From assembly GCA_036186865.1 (NCBI GenBank), contig AP025065.1:9569240-9633239 (forward strand): 64,000 nt of DNA, read 5' to 3'. Position numbers and translations under genes: made by a program. Positions 31,364 through 42,683 of the stretch are shown here, one piece after another. The notes below the pieces were generated by a model, which saw only the letters and a program-made list of their open reading frames with translations, was not told where the DNA came from and ran no database searches. Every line of letters starts with the position of its first letter. Position 1 is the stretch's first letter. The stretch is from Eustoma russellianum (lineage: Eukaryota > Streptophyta > Magnoliopsida > Gentianales > Gentianaceae).

Positions 31364-34300
31364 TCACGTTCTGAGCGCATGTATGACTCTGTCTGTGTGA
31401 TAGAACCCACGAGCCGAATGTGGTAGTTGGTTGGCCGATGTAAACAAGCAAGTGACAGGGTGCAAACGAGCATGTTGGCACAGATGGTGTGCCACCATAT
31501 TAATCTCTCTAGGAATATAATGTAACGTACTTCCGGTGAGAGCCAAGAGTTGAGTGAGTCTGGTGAATTCCGGCAGTGCACGAAGACTGATATGGGACAG
31601 CTGTGCAAGTTGCTTACAGTCTGTTTCGATGATGAGATCTCTATGATGCAGGCCAAAGAACAGTAGACTAAAAACAACCACTTGCAACTCTGCTCGAAGA
31701 GGAGACACAACGGGTAGCTGAAAAGATATTCCTGCAATTATCCTTCTATTGGAGTCTCATAGAATTGCTCCTGCAGAGGCATGTAAGCGTCCAGCCGAGG
31801 CATCCACGTTGAGTTTTAATTTACCTGTCGGAGGAAGTGCCCACTTCAATGGAAGAACGCGTTTTGGGCGAAGACAAGGGGAAAAGCCATTATCGATGAG
31901 GGAGGGAATATATTGTGCCAATGACGTGCCAGAAAGAGTTGTAGCCCAATCAAAACATGACTACCGAGCTAAGTGAAAGATGCTAGTTACAGGCAAATCT
32001 GCATCACCATAATGTTGATTTGTGTAAACTCTCCAAATAGCCCAGCATAGCATCATGGGTCCAATTATTTTGAAATTCCCTTGTAAAGATTTGACAGAAG
32101 AATTGATCCACCACTGAAGTAGGTATTGTCGTATGTTTGCGATCTGAGGCAACGGACCGTCCAGTACTGCTGAAAGTTGTAGCCATGCAGACTTGACGCA
32201 AGGGCAAAGCATAAACACATTAACAAGAGAGGCTGAGGCGTTGGGGCAGAATGGACATATTGTTGGACAAATGCAAGAAAATACTTTTATGTTGTCCTCC
32301 ATTGGTAATGCTGAATGTAACATCCGCCATATAAACATGCTAACAGTTGTTGGAACACCTCTCCACCATATGAATTTATGTGAGAGCAGATGAGCACGAT
32401 GTGGCCTAATATCTTCATACGCACTCCTGAGTGAAAACTGACCTGAAGGACTTGAGGACCATACTGGCGTGGGATGATTTGATGTGAGCTGCAGACAAAG
32501 AGAGTGTATAGAACATATTCTTTTCCAACTAGGAGAGTCATATATGCAGGGCGAGTAATCAATTCGATGGCCATAACGTGCATGCATGTATGTTGTCCAT
32601 AATGAGTTACTTGAATGATAAGACCACCAAAGTTTACAATCATATGCACGCTGTATGTAGAGAAGATTACGGACTCCCCATCCCTCATCTATCTCCGGGT
32701 AGCATAAGTTATCTAATGCAGTCCAGTGGTGTTGTCCTCCCCAGAGAAAGAATGAGATTTTCCTGTTGAGGGCGTGAATGACACTCTTGGGGAGACGAGA
32801 TGCCGCTAAAAGGTGAAGTGGAATAGACGTTAAAACCGATTTGAGCAAAGTTAGGCGACTCCCTGGTGATAATAGTCGACTAGCCTAGCCCGTTAATTTT
32901 GCATCGAAGTGCTGCAAGAGTGATGTACAGTAAGAGGCTCTATTGATCCCTCGGTAAAGGTAAGATCCCAAGTACTTGATTGGTAGCGTAGACGGCTGCA
33001 TTGCCAAAACTTGAGTGACATGCTGCAGTTGGCTTGGCGTTGCATAAGTGCTCATTACAAATTGACTTTTGGAATAATTAACTAATTGTCCCGAGGCACT
33101 TTGATATTCTTGTAAGAAAGACTGAAACCGTGTTAGATTTTGTGTAGACGCATTTAGAAAGATCAACAAATCATCTGCATAGGCTAAGTGAGAAACTGGT
33201 ACAACTCTACCCACTGCAAATCCTTTAATGTGTTGAGACTCAAATAGTCTGTTTAAACCACGACTAAAACCTTCTGAGCAAAGTATAAATAAAAGCGGTG
33301 ATAACGGATCCCCTTGTTTAATTACACAGAAAGGTGAGAAGAAACCATGATTTGTCCCATTAATAGAAATGGAGAGCTTGGAAAAACGCATGTTATTCAG
33401 GATGATGCGTATTAGTCGAGAATCAAATCCAAACTTGATCATAATGGCCTCTAGACATGACCAGTTGACGCGATCAAAGGCTTTGGCCATGTCAAGCTTT
33501 ATCATTATGTTTCCATGACGGACTTTTCTGTCTAGTAGATGTGTCATTTCATTCGCCATGATGACATGCTCACTTATGTCATGTCCTTTTAGAAACCCAA
33601 TTTGCTCCGGAGATATGATACGTGGTAGCAAAGTGTTCAGTCGGGTAGCTAATATGCGTGTGGTTACCTTGCTAATAAAATTGGAGAGACAAATAGGCCG
33701 AAAGTCCGCATAAGTAGATGGCTGTGACTTTTTTGGGATCAATGTTATTAGTGATGCTATCATGGCTTGTGGAGAAGGAACACCAAGGAAGAACTCTTGT
33801 ACCGCTAGGATTACGTCCAGCTGGATAATATCCCAACATGCTCGATAAAATTGTCCATTATAACCATCTGGGCCTGCCGCACTGCTCGGACTTAAACTCC
33901 ACACTGCGTCTTTTATTTCGTTTGCAGTTGGAATAGCCAACAGCATACAATTGTTATCTGGCGTGATGAGTAAAGGGATGTGGTGTAGAAAGTCAGAAAC
34001 TCCTGTTACATCTTCATGTGAAAAGAGTTGTTGATAAAAAGATATTGCAGCATCGCCTAGTGATGCATTATCCTGCAATACTGCACCTGCAGAATTCCTG
34101 AGGTGCCCAATTTGTTGGCGTCGATGCTTATCTTTTACAATTGCATGAAAGTATACCGTATTGGCCTCCCCTTCCGCTATCCACTTGACTCTAGATTTTT
34201 GAGCCCAATAAGATGTTTGTGCTTTGGTTGCATGAAGCAGTTGAGCCTGTGCTAACGAAAGCGTTGAACGATTGGCAGGAGAGGGATCAGCGTCAAATTG

Positions 34301-35221
34301 CCTCTCAAGTCTATGGTAATTCTCCTCCGCCACTGCTATATTGTTGAAAATGTTTCCATAAACATTTCGATTCCAACTGCGAAGGTCTTTTTTCAGTCTA
34401 TTTAGCTTCAAATATAACCCACGCATACCTCCAATCATGGGATATTGAGCCCACTGTTGTTGCAAAAATGCCTTAAAATCTGAATGAAGTGCCCATGCAT
34501 TGATGTAGCGAAAAGGAATGTGGTGTCTTTCGCTTGAAGTTGTGCATTTTAGTAACAAAGGAGAATGGTCCGATGTTGCCCGTGATAAGTGTTGAACAGA
34601 CAGATTGGAGAACAAGTTAGAGAAAGCCACAGTGCACAAGTACCTATCTAGTCTGCGCCTAACTCTGCCTTGACTAGTACCACGTGCCCAAGTATACTGT
34701 GAACCACTAAATGGGAGATCTTGTAGCCCGCAGACATCCACACATTGTTTGAAGTCTTCCAAATGACGAAGAGGAGGAGAAGACCGACCATCATGTTCAT
34801 CAAGAGAGAGATAAGTGTTGAAATCCCCACCTATAATCCATGGCAACGCAGTATTCTGGGAAAATTGGATCAGCGTCTCCCATAAAGAGCGTCTTTCTGC
34901 AATTGTGTGTTTACCATATACTACTGACCATGTAAAAGTCTGTTGTGTAGGGATGTATCCGAATGATAGATGCGAAGTTTGAGTGCCATGCTGTACATCA
35001 AGAAAACGCAAAAGGGAAGCAGCCCAGAATATCCAAATAATACCTTGGCATGTTTCTAAGGCATTGGAGAAACCTAGTTTCAAGCGATAAGACGAAAGTT
35101 TTGTAGAGCGTTGTTTTGGTTCAATGAGAATCAGAATGCCTATCTGCGACTGACGTAATATTGTAATGAGACGTTGTAACGATGTTCTGATACCTCTCCC
35201 ATTCCACGTTAGTGCATTCAT
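31364..35221 (-). pseudogene. LINE D ORF2, one continuous frame with three stops
   Basis: ATG at 35221 (MNALTWNGRG) lies in the ATGA overlap with the ORF1 stop. All parts share one reading frame down to 31364, interrupted only by stops at about 32885, 31961 and 31757, so there is no frameshift. Endonuclease: LILIEPKQRS, IIGGDFNTYLSLDEHDGR and TSDHSPLL are intact. RT: SAAGPDGYNGQFYRACW, IPKKSQPSTYADFRPICL, KLDMAKAFDRVNW with the catalytic Asp kept, KQGDPLSPLLFIL and HLAYADDLLIF. Then comes the C-terminal domain and an RNase H (LKLNVDASAGRLHASAGAIL, AELQVVVFSL, IIETDCKQL). By damage it is the least decayed ORF2 here. Confidence 0.9.
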
Positions 35222-35394
35222 GAGGATGTAGTTGGAGGATTGGAACACATACGTGATGCGCTTCGTGTTGTAACCGTAGAAGCAGGTCTCGGTGGTAATT
35301 CGTGTTTATGTCGGCGTCGGCGTCTTGGTGCCACTGGAATAAAGCCGTCCAAATCATGTGATGCACTAGCAGGACAGTTTTGCATCATGTCCGT
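35219..35394 (-). pseudogene. LINE D ORF1, C-terminal end only
   Basis: The - strand reads FIPVAPRRRRRHKHELPPRP and TVTTRSAS before a stop whose TGA overlaps the ORF2 ATG. This matches the end of LINE A ORF1 (FIPVVPRRKRRSHKDLPP, LTRSAS). The rest of ORF1 is absent because of 5' truncation. Confidence 0.8.
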
Positions 35395-35737
35395 GCTAGG
35401 AGACTTTCCATTTCCATGTTTGTTGCCTTCATGCCTTCTCCAGATATTTCTCCATTTAGTGAACTACTTAGTTCATTTAACTAAGTATTTCACTTAATGA
35501 ACTAGTTTAGTTCATTAATTGTGGCACCTGAAAATAGTTTAAACACAATAAATGTTTGCCATTTGATGTAATCTTTAAAGCTTCATGGCTTGTCAATACA
35601 GAAACATTATATATAAAGCATATAAGGCAAGTTTGTCGCAAAAACGTGACAAGTCATAAAATGTGTCATGCATTTATTTTGCACACGTTATTTAAATCAT
35701 GCGTTTTGTGAATCACTCAAACCCCTTTTTCTAAACA
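35395..35737 (-). repeat. 5' LTR of Sirevirus C, outer part
   Basis: Matches 25640-25979 of the 3' LTR closely, including the dyad cluster (about 35459-35520) and the end CCCCTTTTTCTAAACA. The LTR edge at 35737 abuts the presumed accessory ORF of the host element. Confidence 0.85.
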
Positions 35738-35957
35738 AATTCAAGCAGCCCAAGTTTTTCATGGACAACCTTCTAGCGATGCAGACCTCAGTTTTGGAGG
35801 CAGGTCAGACAAAAGCTATTGATGTCTGCTCTGAAGTTACCCCCAACTTGGACAAGCAATCGGATTGCAGAGCTATACAACCCTTCAGCATTTAGCGAGT
35901 TCACTGAACAACTTCAACAATTCAAGGGTGGAGCTGACCTTAAGGATCTTATTTGAG
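35738..35957 (+). pseudogene. Probable C-terminal end of the Tat-like accessory ORF
   Basis: A + strand stretch FKQPKFFMDNLLAMQTSVLE, then ICSEVTPN-like residues, a frameshift near 35880, and FTEQLQQFKGGADLKDLI before a stop at 35955. An AATAAA lies about 30 bp downstream (35988), as expected at a gene end. It is read as the continuation of 4357-5428 because it is bounded on the left by inserted elements, has the same strand, and lies in the same host element. No sequence identity proves the link. Confidence 0.4.
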
Positions 35958-36890
35958 TAGACTAGGTAGTTATAGTCTTGTCGGGCAATAAAGGTTTTCA
36001 CGTACTTTTGACTCCTACATTGAATGAAAATCCAGCTTTTTTGTTCTATCAATGAAAATACACTTTGCCTCTGCCTTTGTCTTTGTAGATCATCCTTGTA
36101 TAAATCTTGATATTCTTGTGCACAATGACTTTATCTTTCAAAGTGTCTTATTATATCGAAAATTTCAGCTCTGCGGTTAGGAAATTAAACAACCAAATAG
36201 GCTGCTCACACTTTAAACAATTTGGATAAAGCTGGCAAAATGCGAGCTGAGTCTAAGAACTTGAATAAGAGTAAACGTGTTATCTTGGAAGGCTGAGCTA
36301 GCTTAAGAGTAAGAAATAAGCCCGTTAAACTGCCAGACTGACTCTTAAACCTACTACTCTTTCTGTTGATGAAGTAGATTCGGTTAAACGCTCGCTTGGA
36401 ACGAGCTAGAAGTCCTTTTTTGAAATATCCAAGGGGTATTGTCAGAAGAGTATCCAAGATACTTAAGTTGAATCCAGCCGAGGTAAACCCTCTTGGGAGA
36501 TATTAGATAAACGCAGGTCATTTAACTCATCATGCTCTGAGATCGGCTGTAACAAGTGTGCCTTGCCTTAAGAATTTTAAGGTCAAGGATCTGTTTTCTG
36601 AGATGAATTTATAATCCATAAGGCTAAGATCATCCTCATAGGGTCCGTTTTCGTCAGACCTAAACAGTGCTTCTATCTTGCTGAGGCACCAAGGTGACCC
36701 TTTGATCAGCCTTAGGCGCCGAGGTGAACTCCTGATCAGCCTTAAGGCCGAGGTCACCCTTCTTGCAATGGCCGATGTGAATCCCCTTAAAACTAAAAGG
36801 CAGAGGACTGAGATGACCACTTAGGTCATCTTTCTGGGGAGACCACTTAGGCCATCTTTCTGATGTGACCACGTAGGCCAAATTTCCGGA
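35958..36890. other. Non-coding part of the Tat-like host element
   Basis: AATAAA near 35988, then AT-rich DNA to about 36180. After that comes sequence richer in GC with motifs such as AAGGCCGAGGT and GACCACTTAGG that lead into the tandem repeats. The short ORFs here are not supported. Confidence 0.45.
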
Positions 36891-37150
36891 GGCGCAAAAC
36901 CTGTCGCATCTGGGGTCCCCTTATAACCGTAAGGTAGAGGACGATGATCACTTAGGTCATTTTTTCCAGAGACGCGACACATGTCATGTTTGGGGTCCCC
37001 TTATAAACCATAGGGTAGAGAACGGAGGTGACCACTTAGGTCATTCTTTCGGAGGCGCGATACCTGTCGCTTTCGGAGTCCACTTAAAACCATAAGGCAG
37101 CGGACTGATGTTCTAAGGTGAACGTCTGATTAACCGCAAGGCCGAGGCTC
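36891..37150. repeat. 80-bp tandem repeat array
   Basis: Three diverged units with GGGGTCCCCTTATAA or its variant at 36911, 36991 and 37071, a constant period of 80 bp. Each also has ACTTAGGTCAT and a GGCGCGA or GACGCGA segment. Such arrays are common in the region between pol and LTR of Tat-type gypsy elements. Confidence 0.8.
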
Positions 37151-37307
37151 AGCTTTTTGGTGGTCAGGTGCGAGACTCGTTGTATCCTTAGTCTCATGAG
37201 CCATAAGATGGAAGTCAAGCACGCGCGAAACTTTTTGTGTCCTAAATTTCTTTATGAGCCATAAGGCAAAAATGGCTAGGCGCGAAACTTGTTGCGTCCC
37301 AAGTTCT
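37151..37307. repeat. 57-bp tandem repeat, split by element E
   Basis: Units marked by CGCGAAACTT at 37224 and 37281, with the next at 62613 beyond element E. Removing E and one TSD copy gives a spacing of 58 bp between the last two, so the array was continuous before E inserted. Confidence 0.85.
37303..37307. other. Left target-site duplication of Sirevirus E (GTTCT)
   Basis: GTTCT lies directly before the TGTTGG start of the left LTR. The same 5 bp lie at 62577-62581 directly after the right LTR. Confidence 0.9.
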
Positions 37308-38389
37308 TGTTGGACCGTGTACCTGCAGTAAACACCACTAGAGGAGGGTGAATAGTGGTTAGCAGAAATTACACTACTACTCTTTAACAAATCTCCTTTG
37401 AAAACAGAATCTGAGACATCCTCAGATTCAGTATCCGTTTTTGTAAAATTCAAAAATCAGTATACACAAATCCAAAAATCATAAAAATTTTCAGAACTTA
37501 ACTTTAATGTCTTGATAAGACTCTACCAAATATTAGATAAAAATAAGACCATTTGACCCTTCAAAAAAATAAAAAGATTCAGATGGTCAATCTGAACAGA
37601 ATAAGAGAGAATGTTGCTGAAATTTGAAGACGTGTTTCTCTTTGAATACTCAACCAAAAAGGTTGATCTTTATGTCAAAACACTCCTCAGGATGTCTAGT
37701 GCATGTTTCCAAAAGGTCTTGACCTTAAACAATTCTTGATTAAAACAGAATTCAGGTTTTCCCCAAACTGGTCAGATTGCAGCCAGATTGGAGCAGTTAT
37801 CTTGTAACGATTTAAAGACTAAATTTCCCTTGCTCAAATCAAGTGATTCTTGTTGCAAATGAAAGCTAACAGTCTGAAGTATAACTCCATCAAAAAATAC
37901 GAATTTTGAGAAGTGTTTTGCTATTTGTTCAAAACATGAGAAATTGTGTGAAATCTACAGTGAAAACGGACAGAAAAATAGAAAAGAGAAAAGAAGACAA
38001 AAACACCAAAGATTTATCCTGGTTCGGTCAATGTGACCTACTCCAGTCCCAAGAAACACCCTTCCTTGGATTTCACTATGGTATGAACAAACTTATAACA
38101 AGAACCAAGCTTGATCCTTGGGTTAAACACCAACTCTATTCAAGACTTGGATGAACACCTCTATGCAACTCTTGGTTGCAACACCTCTATCACCTATTGG
38201 TGTAGCCTTATAGATTTGGCTAATAAATCTTAGAAATGTAATGCAAGAAGGCGCGTATATGTAGCTTAACAACAACAAGAAATGAAACACCTTAGCTACA
38301 CAAAGAAAGAATCAAGAAGAAGAGAATAGCGAGAATGGTCTTGAAGTTTGCTTGAAAGTTGTGTGTTCTTGTTCTTCACCTTTGCCTTC

Positions 38390-38397
38390 TATTTATA
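38390..38397 (-). promoter_or_regulatory. TATA box in the 3' LTR of Sirevirus E
   Basis: TATAAATA on the - strand, within CACCCTATAAATAGAAGG. The identical box is at 61064-61071 in the other LTR, and its position fits the U3/R border. Confidence 0.65.
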
Positions 38398-39554
38398 GGG
38401 TGAAATGAACCTTGAAGATAAAAACTCTAATGTATCATAATCTTCATCATAAATGCTAAAGTGTCTTCACACTATTGGTTGACCTCATAATCACCTTGTA
38501 CACTTGGAAAAATGAAACAACATAATTGGTCCACCTTTGTACACATATTGGCCGATTTTTAGTCTTGAAAAGTGACTTGGAATTTGCTTGAAAAATAAAG
38601 ATAATACCAAAGGATAATACCAACAACAAAACCTCAACTCCTTGGCAAGATAATAGGCATGTGATGGCTAAAATGTTTGAACAATTCAGCCCTTTTCCAC
38701 CATGTATCCGTTGGCTACTATTTCAAATGTTTCCAAGTTGGCAATTTTGCCAACTAGCTTCTTTTTGGTTGGTCAACTTGTCACCAAGTCATAAAATGAG
38801 TACACCGTAAATTTCACCTGTATATACACGTTTTGAAGGCTGTATATATGTATATCAACTCAGATTTTTGTAGAAGAAATCAAAAAATAATAGTTGACAA
38901 GATTATGTCAACATATAATATCGAAATTTCCACAATTTCTCCTTATATGTTGTGATGAATTCCTCATAAATAACACCTTCAAATTATCTGAAAAATGATG
39001 ATTGAGACTTTCAAATAACATATATAATAAGGTCTTCAAGAAAAAAAAATAGAATGTGACATCACAACTCGTTACATATCCCACTACTGTCGATAATATC
39101 ATCAATTGCGAGAAATAATAGGAAACCACCAAATAATCTTCAAGATAATCATAAATAAGCTTCAGAATGAATGTAATAATATAATCAAGAGATTTCTTGA
39201 GTAAAAATACCGAAACTGCCCTCAGGAATAAAATGACCAAAATACCCCTGGTGAGAGAAAACTCCAGAAATGACCCCAATGATCAGAAATAGATATAATA
39301 ACACCTTTGTCATGATAAATAAGATATGAATGTGTCCTTGAAATATTTTCACCATGTCATGTTCCTAAAAAAAACTTAAAATACCAATTTTGCCTTTTTT
39401 GGTAAGTTGTAGAAACTTCCAAGGCACATTAGTCACCAAACATTTATAATCATCAAAAACACATAATATCAACATAATGAACATATATAAACCATGTACA
39501 AATGAAAACAACCATTTTACCATATTTTAGAAAAATATTTCTAAAAACTCTAGA

Positions 39555-39796
39555 CATCGATCGATCGAAGTGCCTCAGCTTTAGAGATCGATGTCTCACA
39601 GTGAGTTTCAGAGTTGGTCTCTGACTTACATTGATCGATCGAAGTGAGGGTACATCGATTCGATCGATGTGTCTCAGGTTAGAGATCGATGTCTCACAGT
39701 ATGGTCTTGGTTTTTCTCTGCCTTACATGGATCGATCGATGTGAGGGATCGAAGTACATCGATCGATCGAAATGCAGCAACCTGGGAGATCGATGT
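39555..39796. repeat. ATCGATCGAT motif cluster in the LTR of E
   Basis: Repeated CATCGATCGATCGAAGTG and AGATCGATGTCTCACAG segments alternate over 240 bp. It lies 70-310 bp from the LTR start in element orientation, which is the outer U3. It is repeated at 62221-62462 in the 5' LTR. Confidence 0.8.
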
Positions 39797-39865
39797 CATT
39801 TTTCTTCGCTTTTTCAACCACTTAAAATCATGACCTTGAAAATTATCCAAACATATTTCTCAACA

Positions 39866-40180
39866 TTCTTCCCCTTTTGGATGATTTTCAAAATAAATTA
39901 ACATGATTTTAATTTCCTAACTCTTCACCAATTGTTTATCACCAATTTTATCCCAATTGAATTGTTTTGAAAACCTCACCAATTCTATACTAATTTTTTT
40001 CAAACTTTCAAAATAACTTAGCATGATTTTAACATATCTGCTCCCCCTCAACTTATACTCTCATCATTAACCTATGCTTCAAACCAATTTAACACCAATT
40101 AAAACTTATACCAATTGAATTATTCAACTCGAATAATGACTTAACAACTAAAATCATATTCTTATTCTATCTCGCCCTTT
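39866..40180 (-). other. Polypurine tract array of Sirevirus E
   Basis: TTCTTCCCCTTTTGG (39866-39880) touches the LTR and is the likely primer tract on the - strand. Further pyrimidine runs GCTCCCCCTC (40041) and CTCGCCCTTT (40171) match the Sirevirus habit of several tracts. There is no coding sequence. Confidence 0.7.
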
Positions 40181-40229
40181 ATTTTGCAAATCATGCAAAA
40201 GATAGAATAACGCAATTGTATTGTAAGTC

Positions 40230-42293
40230 ATCATACCTAACTTGGCTCATAAGTTTTCAAAAGTGTCTTGATTAAGGGGTTTAGTGAAGATGTCAGCTAT
40301 TTGATAATCAATTCTTATATGGTTTATGACTATATCCTCATTTTGAACATGATCTCGAAGGAAATGTTATCTTACCTCAATGTGTTTGGCTTAGAATGAA
40401 GTACCAGATTCCGAGAAAGATTAATCGCACTTGTGCTCGCAGAAAATTGGAATCTTATTCATTTTAATGCACTTCGGTTAGTAGAGAGTGCTACACTAGC
40501 TTGTTTATTAGAAAACCAAGAGATCAAGATGGTTCCTATGAATTGACATGTACCGCTAGTAGATTTTCTATCTAATTTACAACCACCATAATCAGTATCA
40601 CTATAGCATACAGTTCCAACTTAGCGTTTCTATCATACCAAAGTTCTAAGTGAGGTGTGTGTTTAAGATATTTAAAGATCTTTTCACTGCATTATAATGA
40701 GATAGCTTAGGACAAGATTGAAACCTAGCACACATACAAACACTAAATATTATATCAGGTCTTGATGCAGTTAACTACAGCAATGATCCAGTCATAGACC
40801 TATATAGTGTGTCATCAAAAGGTTTACCGTTTTCATCTTTGTCTAGTTTGTGCTAACGCTCTTTAGGAGTAGATGTTGGTTTCAACTCTTCAAAGCCAAA
40901 CTTCTTAGTCATATCATTGACATACTTAAGTTGGCTAATATGGATTCCTTGAGGGGTTTGTTTAATTTGTAGTGCTAAGAAATAATTCAACTCTCCTACC
41001 ATTGACATTTCAAATTCTGACTTCATATACTCTTCGAAGTCATTTACTAAGTTAGGGTTGGTTGATCCAAAGATTATGTCATCTACATATATTTGAACTA
41101 TTAACAAGTCGTTATCTTTTCTTCATAGGAATAATTTGTTGTCTATGGTCCCCCTTTGATAATTATTTGCAATAAGAAAATTTGCAAATCTATTGTACTA
41201 AGCTCTTAGAGCTTGTTTCAAACCATATAAAGCTTTCTTAAGCTTGTACACATGGTTAGGATTCTTTATATCTTTGAATCCAGGGGGTTGTTTCACATAC
41301 ACCACTTCTTGGATGTATCCATTCAAGAATTCACTCTTGACAACCATTTGGAAGAGTTTGATGTTAATTAGACTTGCAATAGCAATTAACAGTCTAATTG
41401 CTTCTAGTCGTGCAACAGGTGCAAAGGTTCCTTCATAATCTATTCCTTCTTGTTGATTATGACCTTGTGCGACTAGCCTAGCCTTATTCTTGTAATATTT
41501 TCTTGTTCATCAATTTTATTTCTAAATACCAGTTTCGTTTCTATTATAGACTTGTTTTCAGGTTTAGGTACTAAGTCCCACACTTTGTTCCTTGTAAATT
41601 TATTCAATTCCTCATGCATGGCATCTATACATGATATATCACATAAGGCTTCCTTAACATTCTTAGGTTCTAAGTGTGAGATTAAGCTATGTCCTTCAGA
41701 TTGACTTATGTATCTAAGTGTTCTAACCCCAACACTTGGATCCCCAATGATTAATTCTTCAGTGTGTTTATGTTTGTCTTTTATAAGCCAACAATTCCTA
41801 GGTTGACTAGGTTCACCCTCATCTTGTTCAAATGTTTCATTAGTGTGAACATTATAGTATACAATTGGATCATCTTGCAAGTTAGTTGTATTATCTTCCA
41901 ATTGCAAAATTTCTTCATTTATTTCATCTAAGGGTTCATGCATGTCTTTTTCAGGGGGAGTTGGTTCTAGATGATCATGAACAGGCTCAAGTAATATCTC
42001 ATCATCATCAAACATATTTTCAACATTATTCTCATGTTTATGTTGAGTTTTATCACTAACTTCAAAACATGCATTCTCATAGAATTTCACATGTATAGAT
42101 TCAATTATTTTTCTAGGTGCAGGATTATAACACATATATTCTCTAGAATTAATTGAATAACCAACAAATATGCATTCAATAGACTTTTGTTCAAACTTGT
42201 CTATATTATCCTTAGTGTTTAACATAAAACATTTACAACCAAAAGCTCTAAGATAATCTACCTTAGGTTGTCTATTATTTGATAATTTGTAAG
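40230..42293 (-). pseudogene. Sirevirus E integrase C-terminus, RT and RNase H
   Basis: From right to left: KLSNNRQPKVDYLRAFGCKC and FVGYSINSREYMCYN (integrase end, directly at the F insertion), an acidic linker, and VKEALCDISCIDAMHEELNKF and VWDLVPKPENK (RT start) down to 41473. Then comes degenerate RT, the open block MLIVQIYVDDIIFGST and GELNYFLALQIKQTPQGIHIS (40853-41107), and a decayed RNase H ending near ADIFTKPLNQ at about 40280. There are several shifts and stops. It is continuous with 47921-48800 once F is removed. Confidence 0.85.
42289..42293. other. Left target-site duplication of copia F (GTAAG)
   Basis: GTAAG directly before the F LTR; the same 5 bp are at 47916-47920. The site is inside the integrase gene of E. 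Confidence 0.93.
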
Positions 42294-42573
42294 TGCTATG
42301 GATATATTGGAATCTCAAGGATAAACATGTTGTTGCTATACATTGTAGAGATAGATATTATATTAGATGTGGATATCCAAAATATTATATCTTTTGTATA
42401 CCATGTATATCAGATTAGATATAGATATCCAAAGGGTTTGTCCAAGTTTATCTTCACTCAATGAGTCCTATAAATAGGACCACATATCATATATGAAATA
42501 CACACCTTGAGATACAAAGTTCTCTAGTTTCTTTTTTCTCTTCTCTACTATATTTTTGCTTGCGTTTATAACA
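42294..42573 (+). repeat. 5' LTR of copia F
   Basis: 280 bp, TGCTATGG...ATAACA. It includes a TATA box at 42469-42476 (TATAAATA within GTCCTATAAATAGGAC). Confidence 0.93.
42469..42476 (+). promoter_or_regulatory. TATA box of copia F 5' LTR
   Basis: TATAAATA about 105 bp before the LTR end. The same box is at 47811-47818 in the 3' LTR. Confidence 0.75.
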
Positions 42574-42585
42574 TGTTATCAGCAC
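42574..42585 (+). other. Primer binding site candidate of copia F
   Basis: TGTTATCAGCAC directly after the 5' LTR. It resembles the ACGTTATCAGCACG-type sites of some plant copia elements rather than the initiator-Met type. The tRNA is not assigned. Confidence 0.55.
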
Positions 42586-42683
42586 AATCACGTCAGTCGT
42601 ACGAGCCGTATGATTTGTTTGCTCATATGCAAGAACCATTGTATCTGGGAATTCATCACCAAATTCCTCACCCGTAACAGACA

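Larger units (their letters stand above)
30722..35394 (-). mobile_element. LINE D, 5'-truncated, inserted in Sirevirus C's 5' LTR
   Basis: On the - strand it starts inside the last 60 codons or so of ORF1, then has a complete ORF2 and a 3' UTR with two stem-loops, the conserved 3' block (30846-30908) and a (TA)n tail. The LTR of C is continuous on both sides (GGAGACTTTCC at 35398; AATCTGAATATAT at 30680). About 25 bp of LTR present in the 3' LTR copy are missing at the junction, and no clear target duplication was seen. Confidence 0.87.
25518..35737 (-). mobile_element. Sirevirus C: gag-only SIRE-lineage element, - strand
   Basis: Read on the - strand: 5' LTR (35737 down to 28236, split by LINE D), primer binding site, gag, then directly the polypurine array and the first 460 bp or so of the 3' LTR. 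No protease, integrase, RT or RNase H is present between the end of gag (about 26240) and the polypurine array (26152). LTR ends are TGTTGAG at the 3' LTR start and TACTACA at the 5' LTR end. It is related to B but a distinct subfamily. It would depend on another element for enzymes. Confidence 0.85.
37308..39865 (-). repeat. 3' LTR of Sirevirus E (2558 bp)
   Basis: Plus-strand edges are TGTTGGACC and TTTCTCAACA. It contains a TATA box on the - strand (38390-38397), the shared block CCTACTCCAGTC near 38040, and a cluster of ATCGATCGAT motifs at 39555-39796. No ORF is supported. Confidence 0.9.

Noticed and set aside
30736..31737. A 333-codon ORF on the - strand
   Set aside because: It overlaps LINE D's RNase H region and 3' UTR in another frame, and the real RNase H motifs are in the ORF2 frame. 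There is no recognisable domain.
30688..35394. Target duplication for LINE D
   Set aside because: Both junctions run into AT-rich LTR or TA-tail sequence; any short match would be by chance.
39555..39796. CRISPR-like regular repeats
   Set aside because: Repeat units vary, spacers are not unique, the cluster is duplicated in both LTRs, and the DNA is eukaryotic.
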